From: an uncultured Eubacteriales bacterium
GTDB lineage: Bacteria > Bacillota > Clostridia > Oscillospirales > Oscillospiraceae
Reading direction: 5' to 3'
Length of the DNA stretch: 18,813 nt
Assembly (NCBI GenBank): GCA_958427375.1
Contig: CAUABY010000012.1
Span: 1 to 18,813 of the forward strand
The notes under the pieces were generated by a model that had not been told where the DNA came from, searched no databases, and worked only from the letters and a program-made list of their open reading frames with translations. Shown here one piece after another: positions 1-6,045 of this stretch. Made by a program: the position numbers and the translations under genes. Numbering within the stretch: position 1 is the stretch's first letter; every line of letters begins with the position of its first letter.

Positions 1-20
1 CTAATTTTTTGATGCGGAGG

Positions 21-46
21 GCATAGTGTGTAAAAACACACTATGC
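21..46. repeat. Perfect 11-bp hairpin in the leader
   Basis: GCATAGTGTGT (21-31) pairs perfectly with ACACACTATGC (36-46) around an AAAA loop. No T-run follows on either strand, so it does not look like an intrinsic terminator. It may be one arm of a structured leader RNA for the downstream DUF512 gene, or a 3' structure of a gene left of the window. The T-run at 5-10 could be the tail of a terminator whose stem is outside the window. The inverted repeat is certain; its role is unknown. Confidence 0.6.
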
Positions 47-59
47 AGTTAAAATCGGC

Positions 60-93
60 GTTCCGCTCGCCGCTAAAGCGGCAACCGCGGAAC
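60..93. repeat. Nested hairpin in the leader
   Basis: An outer stem GTTCCGC (60-66) with GCGGAAC (87-93) encloses an inner stem GCCGC (69-73) with GCGGC (78-82) and a TAAA loop. A small asymmetric internal loop (TC opposite AACC) separates the two stems. Together with the hairpin at 21-46 and the terminator-like stem at 103-130, this makes nearly the whole 1-160 gap foldable. It could be a leader RNA domain. I do not recognise it as a known riboswitch class. Confidence 0.5.
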
Positions 94-100
94 ATGCCTG

Positions 101-120
101 ATAATCTCCATTCAGCCGCA
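101..120 (-). repeat. Inverted copy of a 20-nt RBS-containing repeat
   Basis: Read on the minus strand this segment matches 10612-10631 at 19 of 20 bases and 153-172 at 18 of 20. The shared core is GAATGGAGATTAT. On the plus strand it is therefore complementary to both copies, which carry the Shine-Dalgarno GGAG of the DUF512 gene and of the AICAR transformylase gene. The first 13 bases (101-113) pair perfectly with 160-172. Confidence 0.6.
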
Positions 121-143
121 TACGGAGATTTTATTTTCATTTT
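103..143 (+). terminator. Terminator-like hairpin upstream of the DUF512 gene
   Basis: AATCTCC (103-109) pairs with GGAGATT (124-130) over a 14-nt loop and is followed by a T-rich stretch (129-143). The stem is short for an intrinsic terminator. Its 5' arm can instead pair with the downstream start region 160-172, so the two structures exclude each other. It could be a weak terminator of upstream transcription or an attenuator in the leader; sequence alone does not decide. Confidence 0.4.
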
Positions 144-152
144 ACGCTGTAA

Positions 153-172
153 TGCAGCAGAATGGAGATTAT
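153..172 (+). repeat. 20-nt RBS-containing repeat, copy at the DUF512 start
   Basis: This copy differs from 10612-10631 at one position and includes GGAG (164-167), the only Shine-Dalgarno-like sequence before the DUF512 gene. It is complementary to 101-120 at 18 of 20 positions, so a local fold could hide the ribosome binding site. Confidence 0.55.
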
Positions 173-179
173 GCAAGAA

Positions 180-1535
180 ATGCAGAATGTTATAAAATCA
201 ATAGACGCTTCAAGCCCCCTGCATGGGCGGGCAAAGGCGGGGGATAAGCTCATCTCCATAAACGGCAATGTTATAATAGACGTGCTTGACTATAAGTTCT
301 TTGCCTATGACCCCAAGCTTGCCGTGGTGCTGGAGAGGCCGGACGGTACGCGCCACGAAATCACAGTGCGCAAGGCTGAGGGCGGCGATTTGGGGCTGGA
401 TTTTGAAAGCTACCTGATGGACGCGCCGCGCTCTTGCGCCAATAACTGCGTTTTCTGCTTCATTGACCAGCTCCCGCGCGGCATGCGCAAGACCATGTAT
501 TTTAAAGATGACGACGCGCGCTTGAGCTTTCTTCTCGGCAACTACATCACCCTCACAAACCTCTCCCGGCGTGAGGTGGAGCGCATTATCGCCCTGCGCG
601 TCAGCCCTATCAATGTCTCCGTACACACAACGAACAAAGCCCTGCGCTGTGAGATGCTGCGCAACAAGCGCGCGGGCGAGTCAATTGATATCATGCGCCG
701 CTTCGCGGAGAATGATATTGAGATGAACTGCCAGATAGTTTGCTGCCCCGGCCTCAATGACGGGGCGGAGCTGACAAGCACCATGCGCGACCTTGCCGAC
801 ATGTACCCCGGAGTACACAGCGTGTCCATAGTGCCAGTGGGACTTACGAAGTTTCGTGAGGGGCTCTACCCGCTGACCCCGTTTACAAAAGAGCACGCCG
901 CCGAGACAATAGACCAGGTCACGGCCTTTGGTGATGAGTGCGTGAAAAAGTACGGCACACGCATCTTCTTCTGCGGCGACGAGATGTATATAAAAGCCGG
1001 GCGTGAGATACCGTCCGATGAGTTTTACGAGGAATACACCCAGCTTGAAAACGGCGTGGGCATGATACGCTTGATGGACACGGAGTTTAAATCCGCGCTC
1101 AGGCTCTCGGACGAGCCGGACTATGTGCCCTTTTCCATTGCCTGCGGCGTGTCCGTGGCGCCGTATTTTGAAAATTGGATTAACATGGCCAAAAAGCGGT
1201 ATCCTAAGCTTGATGGGCGCGTCTACCCCATCGTGAATGACTTTTTCGGCCACAGCATAAATGTCACCGGGCTTATCACCGGCGGCGATTTAATCAAACA
1301 GCTTAAAGACAAGAAACTCGGCAAGCGCCTTTTCATCTCGCAGAATATGCTGCGCCGCGAGGAGATGGATTTCCTCGACGACGTGAAGCTTGAAGAGGCC
1401 GCCGCCGCGCTGGAGCTGCCCATCTATCCCATCGAGCAGGACGGCTTTGCGCTCTGGGACGCGATTTCCGGCGAGCTGCCGGAAGTGCGCCTGCCCCGCC
1501 AAGGCGAGGAGACCGAGTATTACAGATATAACTGA
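180..1535 (+). CDS. DUF512 radical-SAM-like protein with N-terminal PDZ-like domain
   Basis: A conserved clostridial protein of unknown function. The N-terminal ~65 residues resemble a PDZ-like segment (KAGDKLISINGN). Next comes a CX3CX2C motif (CANNCVFC, Cys86, 90 and 93 from this start), typical of radical SAM 4Fe-4S binding, and then the DUF512 C-terminal region. At about 451 residues it has normal family length. In-frame ATGs lie at 162, 171 and 180. GGAG at 164-167 is only 3 nt from the ATG at 171 and 12 nt from that at 180. Homologues usually begin a few residues before the VIKSI-like strand, which favours 180, but 171 is possible. It ends 17 nt before der, and this pairing is common in Clostridia, hinting at a link to ribosome assembly or RNA modification. 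That link is inference; no substrate can be named. Confidence 0.88.
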   Translation: MQNVIKSIDASSPLHGRAKAGDKLISINGNVIIDVLDYKFFAYDPKLAVVLERPDGTRHEITVRKAEGGDLGLDFESYLMDAPRSCANNCVFCFIDQLPRGMRKTMYFKDDDARLSFLLGNYITLTNLSRREVERIIALRVSPINVSVHTTNKALRCEMLRNKRAGESIDIMRRFAENDIEMNCQIVCCPGLNDGAELTSTMRDLADMYPGVHSVSIVPVGLTKFREGLYPLTPFTKEHAAETIDQVTAFGDECVKKYGTRIFFCGDEMYIKAGREIPSDEFYEEYTQLENGVGMIRLMDTEFKSALRLSDEPDYVPFSIACGVSVAPYFENWINMAKKRYPKLDGRVYPIVNDFFGHSINVTGLITGGDLIKQLKDKKLGKRLFISQNMLRREEMDFLDDVKLEEAAAALELPIYPIEQDGFALWDAISGELPEVRLPRQGEETEYYRYN

Positions 1536-1552
1536 TAGGAGGGAAATGCAAG

Positions 1553-2878
1553 ATGGCAAAACCTCTTGTAGCCATAGTAGGCCGCCCCAATGTGGGCAAA
1601 TCCATGCTCTTCAACAAGCTCGTCGGTCAGCGGCTGAGCATAGTTGAGGACACGCCGGGCGTCACGCGCGACAGGCTCTATGCCGAGGCGGAGTGGTGCG
1701 GGCGAAAATTTGACATGGTGGACACCGGCGGCATCGAGCCGACCACCGACAGTGAGATTCTGCTGTTCATGCGCGAGCAGGCGCAGATAGCCATAAACGC
1801 GGCGGACGTGATTATCCTTGTCACCGATATCCGCACGGGCGTCACGGCGGCGGATAAGGATGTTGCGAATATGCTGCTCCGTTCCCGCAAGCCTGTGGTG
1901 CTCGCCGTCAACAAGGCCGACTCCACCGGCGCGACCGACCCCGCCGTGTATGAGTTCTACTCCCTCGGCCTCGGTGACCCCATCCCCGTCTCCGCCGTAC
2001 ACGGCCACGGCACGGGCGACCTTTTGGACGAGTGTCTGAAATACTTCCCCGACCCGGACGATGAGGACGCGGAGGACGACAGCATCAAAGTCGCCGTCAT
2101 CGGCAAGCCGAATGTGGGCAAGTCCTCACTCGTCAACCGTATTTTGGGCGAGAAGCGCGTTATAGTCAGCAACGTCGCGGGCACAACGCGAGACGCGGTG
2201 GACAGCGCATTTGAAAATGAGCACGGCAAGTATGTCTTTATCGACACCGCCGGTATCCGCCGCAAGTCCAAGGTGGATGAGCGCGTGGAGAAATTCTCCG
2301 TCATGCGCGCAAAGCTCGCCATTGAGCGCGCGGATGTCTGCCTGATCCTCATTGACGCGCGCGACGGCGTGACCGAACAGGACACGAAGATTGCCGGGCT
2401 TGCGCATGAGGCGGGCAAGGCAAGCATCATCGTTGTCAACAAGTGGGACCTTGTCGACAAAGAGACCGGCACCATGGAGAAAATGCGCAAGGATGTCATG
2501 CGCGATTTGAGCTTTATGAGCTATGCGCCTGTGCTCTTCATATCCGCCGTGACCGGCCAGCGTATAGACAGGCTCTTTGAACTAATAAACTTCGTCAACG
2601 ACCAGAGCAATGTGCGCATATCCACCGGCATGCTCAATAACGTCCTTGCCGATGCGCAGGCTCGTGTCCAGCCGCCCACGGACAAGGGCCGCCGCCTGAA
2701 AATCTACTACATGACGCAGACCGGCGTATGCCCGCCCTGCTTTGTCATCTTCTGCAACTCGCGCGAGCTCTTCCACTTCTCGTATCAGCGCTATATTGAA
2801 AATCAAATCCGCGCAGTGTTCGGCCTTGAGGGGACGCCTGTGCGCCTTGTCATACGGCAGAAAGGCGATAAGGAATGA
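1553..2878 (+). CDS. der: Ribosome-assembly GTPase Der (EngA)
   Basis: An essential double-Era-like GTPase needed for 50S ribosomal subunit maturation in the cytoplasm. The 441-residue length is normal. Domain 1 has the P-loop GRPNVGKS (10-17), DTGG (57-60) and NKAD (120-123). An acidic linker (about 167-177) follows. Domain 2 has GKPNVGKS (184-191), DTAG (231-234) and NKWD (296-299). The C-terminal ~85 residues form the KH-like domain. AGGAGGG at 1537-1543 sits 9 nt before the ATG. The stop overlaps the next start by 4 nt (ATGA), implying translational coupling with the PlsY-like gene. All nucleotide-binding motifs are intact, so it should be functional. Confidence 0.98.
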   Translation: MAKPLVAIVGRPNVGKSMLFNKLVGQRLSIVEDTPGVTRDRLYAEAEWCGRKFDMVDTGGIEPTTDSEILLFMREQAQIAINAADVIILVTDIRTGVTAADKDVANMLLRSRKPVVLAVNKADSTGATDPAVYEFYSLGLGDPIPVSAVHGHGTGDLLDECLKYFPDPDDEDAEDDSIKVAVIGKPNVGKSSLVNRILGEKRVIVSNVAGTTRDAVDSAFENEHGKYVFIDTAGIRRKSKVDERVEKFSVMRAKLAIERADVCLILIDARDGVTEQDTKIAGLAHEAGKASIIVVNKWDLVDKETGTMEKMRKDVMRDLSFMSYAPVLFISAVTGQRIDRLFELINFVNDQSNVRISTGMLNNVLADAQARVQPPTDKGRRLKIYYMTQTGVCPPCFVIFCNSRELFHFSYQRYIENQIRAVFGLEGTPVRLVIRQKGDKE

Positions 2879-3522
2879 TTCTGTACTGGTTTTTGCTGCT
2901 TTTTACAGCGATCATCGCGTATGGTCTGGGCAGTATGAGCACCATGCTTATCGCCTCGCGCTATGTGTTCCGCGCGAATCTCAACAGCTTGGGCAAGGGC
3001 AATATCTGGATATCAAACTTCCGCCGCATTTACGGCATCTGGGGCTGGATACGCCTGCTGCTGGTTGAGCTTGTGAAGGATGCGCTCCCCATCGGCCTCG
3101 GCGCGCTGCTGCTGGGCTTTAAGGGGCATGCGGACGTGGGCTGTGCTTTTGCGGGGCTGTGCGTCGTGTTGGGCAGGCTCTACCCGCTCTTTTATGACTT
3201 CAAGGGCTGCCATGCAACAATAAGCCTTGTTGTGCTCTGCCTTTTTGCCTCGCCCTCCGTGGGCGCTGTAATGGCAGTCGTCGCGGCGGCAGTGACCTTT
3301 TTTACAAAGTATGTCACCGCGGGCACTCTCGCGGGCGTGTTCATGGCGGTGCTCGCCTCGCTGCTGCTGGTGGAAAATGACCTTGTGCTCAAGCTCGTCG
3401 TCATTGCCGCCGGGCTGACACTTGTAAAGCACCTCCCGTCCATCTCCCGCATCCTCAATGGCCGCGAGGAAAAATTGAGCTTTGAAGAGGATATAACCTA
3501 TAAACTCGACCAGAAGTTCTGA
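2875..3522 (+). CDS. Divergent PlsY-family membrane protein (acyl-phosphate:glycerol-3-phosphate acyltransferase-like)
   Basis: A 215-residue integral membrane protein with several hydrophobic segments and PlsY architecture. PlsY makes lysophosphatidic acid from acyl-phosphate and glycerol-3-phosphate at the membrane. Family landmarks are visible but altered. Motif 1 is GSMST (19-23) instead of GSIPT. Motif 2 is GKGNIWISNFRR (40-51) where GSGNxGATNxxR is usual. Motif 3 is YPLFYDFKGCHAT (103-115) where FPxFxxFKGGKGVAT is usual, and the preceding His is Arg101. The C-terminal KHLPSISRILNGREEK follows the family pattern. The position after der is typical for plsY. The motif changes raise the possibility that it has lost or changed acyltransferase activity and that a canonical PlsY lies elsewhere. 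Homology is fairly secure; activity is uncertain. Confidence 0.8.
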   Translation: MILYWFLLLFTAIIAYGLGSMSTMLIASRYVFRANLNSLGKGNIWISNFRRIYGIWGWIRLLLVELVKDALPIGLGALLLGFKGHADVGCAFAGLCVVLGRLYPLFYDFKGCHATISLVVLCLFASPSVGAVMAVVAAAVTFFTKYVTAGTLAGVFMAVLASLLLVENDLVLKLVVIAAGLTLVKHLPSISRILNGREEKLSFEEDITYKLDQKF

Positions 3523-3543
3523 TATAGATGTAATAGACGCATA

Positions 3544-3575
3544 AAGACAGCCGGTGCTTCAGCACCGGCTGTCTT
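3544..3575. terminator. Convergent (bidirectional) intrinsic terminator
   Basis: AAGACAGCCGGTGCT (3544-3558) pairs perfectly with 3561-3575, a 15-bp stem with a 2-nt apparent loop. It lies 21 nt after the plsY-like stop and downstream of the reverse-strand folT-like stop at 3621. The T-runs are weak on both sides (GTCTTGCTATATTT on plus, GTCTTTAT on minus). The convergent position makes a shared terminator the best reading. Confidence 0.8.
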
Positions 3576-3580
3576 GCTAT

Positions 3581-3604
3581 ATTTCGGGAAGCATTTCGGG
3601 AAGC
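3581..3604. repeat. Short tandem repeat, 2 x 12 bp
   Basis: ATTTCGGGAAGC occurs twice in perfect tandem (3581-3592 and 3593-3604) between the convergent terminator and the folT-like stop codon. It is probably a slippage duplication; no function is apparent. Confidence 0.7.
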
Positions 3605-3620
3605 TGTTGGCATGCAAAAA

Positions 3621-4139
3621 TCACTTTTGGCCTAAGCCGCGCCTGGCGGCGCGGAGGAGGGGCGGCATGATGGCAGTGAACACTGCGGCCTTGGCAAGGC
3701 AGATCAGTACGCGCGGCACCATGCTGCCAAAGATGAACACGGCGCTGTAGTAGCCATAGACCTTGCTGTCAATGTACAGCACCAGAGTGTTGAGCACAAA
3801 TATCATTATGCTCATCGTGAACATGATAAAGGCCATCTGCCTGGTGCTCAGCGTATAGCCGCGCTTCTTGGCGTAAAGCCCGGTGAAAAGGCCGCAGAGA
3901 ATGTAGGGCAGAATCCACAGCGCGGTGGTTGCCGAAACGCCATAGCGAAGCACCTGATACAAAAGTGTGCCGATGCCGCCGACGGCAAGACCGTCGATAG
4001 GGCCGAAGAGAAGTGCCGCCACAAGCACGGGCAGGCTCTCAAAAGTCAGCTTTAAGTTGCCAAAATCGAGGGAAATTGCACCCAATACGGCACACATAGC
4101 CGCAAGGAGTGCATTGACGGCAAGCTTTTTTGTTGTCAT
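3621..4139 (-). CDS. folT: ECF transporter S component, folate-type (FolT-like)
   Basis: A 172-residue, very hydrophobic protein with about six predicted membrane segments. It is the substrate-binding S subunit of a group II ECF transporter, which works with a shared EcfT-EcfAA' energy module (not in this window) to import a vitamin. N-terminal features ALLAAMCAVLG, LKLTFESLPVLVAALLFGP and the GGIGTLLYQ segment match the folate-family S components. Specificity is strongly supported by the THF riboswitch just upstream. AAAGGAG (4150-4156 on the reverse strand) lies 10 nt before the ATG and is partly buried in a hairpin. It probably shares the transcript of the upstream FNT channel. The ECF S assignment is firm; folate specificity rests mostly on the riboswitch. 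Confidence 0.88.
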   Translation of the reverse strand: MTTKKLAVNALLAAMCAVLGAISLDFGNLKLTFESLPVLVAALLFGPIDGLAVGGIGTLLYQVLRYGVSATTALWILPYILCGLFTGLYAKKRGYTLSTRQMAFIMFTMSIMIFVLNTLVLYIDSKVYGYYSAVFIFGSMVPRVLICLAKAAVFTAIMPPLLRAARRGLGQK

Positions 4140-4150
4140 AAAAAATGTTC

Positions 4151-4178
4151 TCCTTTCGTGACTGTTGCCACGAAAGGA
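4151..4178 (-). promoter_or_regulatory. RBS-sequestering hairpin (riboswitch expression platform)
   Basis: On the minus strand TCCTTTCGTG (4178-4169) pairs with CACGAAAGGA (4160-4151), a 10-bp stem with an 8-nt loop. The 3' arm contains most of the Shine-Dalgarno of the FolT-like gene. No T-run follows, so control looks translational. It lies 12 nt after the THF aptamer, as expected for an expression platform that hides the ribosome binding site when THF is bound. The competing antisequester pairing could not be assigned by eye. Confidence 0.7.
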
Positions 4179-4190
4179 AAGTTCCTAAGG

Positions 4191-4287
4191 TGGCAGCGGA
4201 AGCGAGACCGACACCGCACACAACGTGTTTCGTCCGTGGACAACTTCCCATCCCACAGCACTTAACGCGCCAGTCCCTACTCTGTCA
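4191..4287 (-). promoter_or_regulatory. Tetrahydrofolate (THF) riboswitch aptamer
   Basis: On the minus strand the conserved blocks of the folT-type THF riboswitch appear in order: AGAGTAG, GCGTTAAGTG, GGGATGGGA, GACGAA, then a 3' closing strand ending in CCGCTGCC. The outer stem TGACAG (4287-4282) pairs with CTGCCA (4196-4191) with one mismatch. The second stem GGGACTGGC pairs fully with GTCGGTCTC when G-U pairs are allowed. The ligand is reduced folate, and known members repress folate transporter genes. The aptamer starts only 13 nt after the stop of the upstream channel gene, and I see no good promoter in between, so it is probably embedded in a bicistronic mRNA. Confidence 0.9.
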
Positions 4288-4300
4288 TACTTTTTTATAT

Positions 4301-5137
4301 TTACATCCGGGATGCCCGGCTGTATTCATGTTTTTCTGCCAAGCGCCCGTGGCACAGCCACAGCAGCAGGGCAACCCCCGCGCCGCCGATTACATTGCCA
4401 AGGGTCACGGGCAAAAGGTTCTTGAGCAAAAACGCGCCCCAGCTAAGCCCACTCACATCGACAATAGATAAAATCCAATCGTACTGCGGCAGCCGCGCCG
4501 CGAGTAAACCCGCTGGGACATAGTACATGTTGGCGATGGAGTGTTCAAAGCCGCAGAGCACAAAAAAGCAGACCGGCACATACGCGCCTATCGCCTTGCC
4601 AGGAATACTGCCTGCCATGGAGGCAAACACCACCGCCGCGCACACCAGCACATTGCACAGCACGCCCAAAAGCAGCGCCTTGCCGAATGACAGACCGCAC
4701 TTTGCCACCGCAACTCTGATTGTATACATAGCGAGTATGCCGCTATCCAAATCAAGCTGGCCGGAATAGGCGCAGGCCGCCGCCGTTAAAAACGCGCCCA
4801 CGAAGTTGCCGAGATACACCACCGCGAGATTGCGCAGTACGCCGCGAACGCTCGCCGTGCGCTCCAGCACGGAGATGAGCATCAGGCAGTTGCCGGTAAA
4901 AAGCTCTGACCCGCTGAGAATTACCATCAAAAGGCCGAATGGGAACAGCAGCGCGCACACGAGCTTGACAGCTGACATTGATTCCTGTGCAAAGGCCGCG
5001 GTGTTCGTGGCTGCCCCGGCAATGGCAATGAAAAACCCGGCGAGCACGGCCAGCACGAAAAGCCGCAGTGTGCCGTCCTGCGCCTTGGCGGCGCCGGTTT
5101 TAGAATAGCTTTTGATGAATTCCTTGGGGCTGAGCAT
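4301..5137 (-). CDS. Formate/nitrite transporter (FNT) family channel
   Basis: A 278-residue membrane protein of the FocA/NirC family: pentameric channels with six transmembrane segments per subunit that move formate, nitrite or similar small anions. FNT signatures include GSELFTGNCLM (76-86), GFEHSIANMYYVP (196-208, with His199 matching the central pore histidine) and GNVIGG (247-252). The start at 5137 is chosen over an upstream in-frame ATG because AGGAGG (5145-5150) lies 7 nt before it; the extra 21 residues would lie in the leader. The neighbourhood has a folate transporter, formate-THF ligase and formyl-THF-consuming purine enzymes, so formate is the likeliest substrate, but family members cannot be told apart reliably by sequence alone. 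Confidence 0.92.
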   Translation of the reverse strand: MLSPKEFIKSYSKTGAAKAQDGTLRLFVLAVLAGFFIAIAGAATNTAAFAQESMSAVKLVCALLFPFGLLMVILSGSELFTGNCLMLISVLERTASVRGVLRNLAVVYLGNFVGAFLTAAACAYSGQLDLDSGILAMYTIRVAVAKCGLSFGKALLLGVLCNVLVCAAVVFASMAGSIPGKAIGAYVPVCFFVLCGFEHSIANMYYVPAGLLAARLPQYDWILSIVDVSGLSWGAFLLKNLLPVTLGNVIGGAGVALLLWLCHGRLAEKHEYSRASRM

Positions 5138-5171
5138 CGCGCGGCCTCCTTTTATCTGCAAGAACATAAGC

Positions 5172-5200
5172 ATTATATTAAGCCTGTCTGCCTTTGTCAA
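5172..5200 (-). promoter_or_regulatory. Consensus sigma-A promoter for the FNT-folT unit
   Basis: On the minus strand TTGACA (5200-5195) and TATAAT (5177-5172) are both perfect consensus hexamers with a 17-nt spacer. The expected start is near 5164-5166, giving a short leader to the ATG at 5137. It faces away from the purine promoter. A hexamer match this good suggests strong basal transcription with control further downstream. Confidence 0.92.
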
Positions 5201-5223
5201 CAGCTTTTGCCGGGCGAATACGC

Positions 5224-5237
5224 CCGCGCCGGCGCGG
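5224..5237. repeat. 14-bp perfect palindrome between divergent promoters
   Basis: CCGCGCCGGCGCGG is a perfect palindrome in the gap between the FNT promoter and the purine promoter. It could be an operator half-site pair, but in GC-rich DNA a palindrome of this length can easily arise by chance. The rest of 5201-5318 shows no gene or recognisable signal. Confidence 0.3.
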
Positions 5238-5318
5238 ATTCAGCGGCTTCTTGTAAAAATGCACAAGTTTCCGGCTCGCAGCATGCCGAAAAATGTCTGT
5301 CAGAAACGGCCTGAGAAC

Positions 5319-5348
5319 TTGACAGCCGCGAGCGAAATATGATATTTT
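5319..5348 (+). promoter_or_regulatory. Promoter of the purine operon
   Basis: TTGACA (5319-5324) is a perfect -35 hexamer. An 18-nt spacer leads to TATTTT (5343-5348), preceded by TG one base upstream (an extended -10). The expected start near 5355 gives a ~170-nt leader that begins just before the ZTP aptamer, consistent with riboswitch control. Confidence 0.75.
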
Positions 5349-5368
5349 ATCTTTTGTAAAACAAAGAT

Positions 5369-5450
5369 GTGTCCCGGTTCTGACGGTATTAAAAGTGGAG
5401 CACCACATGGACCAGTACGCATGAATTCTGCCGACCGTCTGGGCGTACTT
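5369..5450 (+). promoter_or_regulatory. ZTP (pfl) riboswitch aptamer
   Basis: The conserved pfl blocks are present in order: GGTTCTGACGG; a small hairpin GTGG-AGCA-CCAC (5395-5406) within GGAGCACCAC; GGAC (5409-5412) able to pair with GTCC (5371-5374); and the 3' block CCGACCGTCTGGGC (5431-5444). A further stem AGTACGC (5414-5420) with GCGTACT (5443-5449) encloses the third domain. ZTP (5-amino-4-imidazolecarboxamide riboside 5'-triphosphate) accumulates when 10-formyl-THF is scarce, and known members switch on purine and one-carbon genes. The position before purE and the overlapping terminator fit that role. Guanine and PRPP (ykkC) classes do not match. Confidence 0.9.
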
Positions 5451-5487
5451 GATACCATGGGTATGGTGTCCAAGTGCGCCCTTTTTT
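5441..5487 (+). terminator. Intrinsic terminator of the ZTP riboswitch
   Basis: GGGCGTACTTGATACCAT (5441-5458) pairs with 5463-5481 through 18 base pairs with one bulged C and a GGGT loop, followed by six T residues (5482-5487). Its 5' arm reuses GGGCGTACT, which in the aptamer fold pairs with AGTACGC (5414-5420) and carries the conserved CTGGGC bases. The two folds are mutually exclusive, so ZTP binding should prevent termination. Confidence 0.93.
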
Positions 5488-5523
5488 GTTTTACTAATCT
5501 AATTCACTGCTGGAGGTTAAACT

Positions 5524-6009
5524 GTGAAAAAAGTTGGTCTGATAATGGGCAGTAACAGCGATCTGCCTACTGTTCAGAAAGCTGCCGATGTGCTGGACAC
5601 GTTCGGCGTACCCTACGAAATGCACATTTATTCCGCACACCGCACCCCGGTTGAAGCCAGAGAGTTCTGCACAAGCGCGAGAGCGAACGGCTTTGGCGTT
5701 ATCATTGCCGCGGCCGGCATGGCCGCGCATCTGGCGGGGGCTATGGCCGCGGGAACGACCCTGCCGGTAATAGGTATCCCCATAAGCTCCGCGCATCTTG
5801 ACGGGATGGACGCGCTTTTGTCCACGGTTCAGATGCCCTCCGGAATCCCTGTGGCCACCGTCGCCATAGACGGGGCGAAAAACGCCGCTATTTTAGCCGT
5901 TGAGATACTGGCGCTCGGCGATGAGAAGCTCACCGAAAAGTTAGAGGCTTTCCGCGCGGAGGGCACACGCGAGGCGCTTGAGAAAGACAGAGCGCTCAAC
6001 GCGAAGTAA
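5524..6009 (+). CDS. purE: N5-carboxyaminoimidazole ribonucleotide mutase (PurE)
   Basis: Class I PurE converts N5-CAIR to 4-carboxy-AIR in purine synthesis. The 161-residue length is normal. Visible motifs are GSNSD near the N-terminus (9-13), SAHRTP with the catalytic His39 (37-42), AAAGMAAHLAG (62-72, where AGAGGAAHLPG is usual) and MPSGIPV (104-110). The start is GTG, set by GGAGG (5512-5516) 7 nt upstream; no in-frame ATG fits. It is the first gene behind the riboswitch. The partner PurK, which makes N5-CAIR, is not in the window. The GTG start may moderate translation of this promoter-proximal gene. Confidence 0.96.
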   Translation: MKKVGLIMGSNSDLPTVQKAADVLDTFGVPYEMHIYSAHRTPVEAREFCTSARANGFGVIIAAAGMAAHLAGAMAAGTTLPVIGIPISSAHLDGMDALLSTVQMPSGIPVATVAIDGAKNAAILAVEILALGDEKLTEKLEAFRAEGTREALEKDRALNAK

Positions 6010-6045
6010 GTAAAACAAGAATTTTGATTTATAGGAGAGAGAAAA

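Noticed and set aside
1..96. Reverse-strand frame from the ATG at 96 to the window edge with a GGAG 10 nt upstream
   Set aside because: The 31-codon peptide runs through two perfect hairpins, has no recognisable sequence and cannot be followed past the edge. The region reads better as structured RNA.
4301..4320. CCGGG-CAT-CCCGG hairpin at the end of the FNT gene as a terminator
   Set aside because: Only a 5-bp stem, inside the coding end and with an A-rich, not T-rich, tail in the direction of transcription.
5138..5200. Upstream in-frame ATG (5200) as the start of the FNT channel gene
   Set aside because: It would place the start within the -35 element of a perfect promoter and lacks a ribosome binding site. 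The ATG at 5137 has AGGAGG 7 nt upstream.
5355..5487. Guanine, PRPP (ykkC) or PurR-box control of the purine operon
   Set aside because: The conserved guanine aptamer and ykkC blocks and the paired PurBox sequences are not present. The pfl/ZTP blocks match in order.
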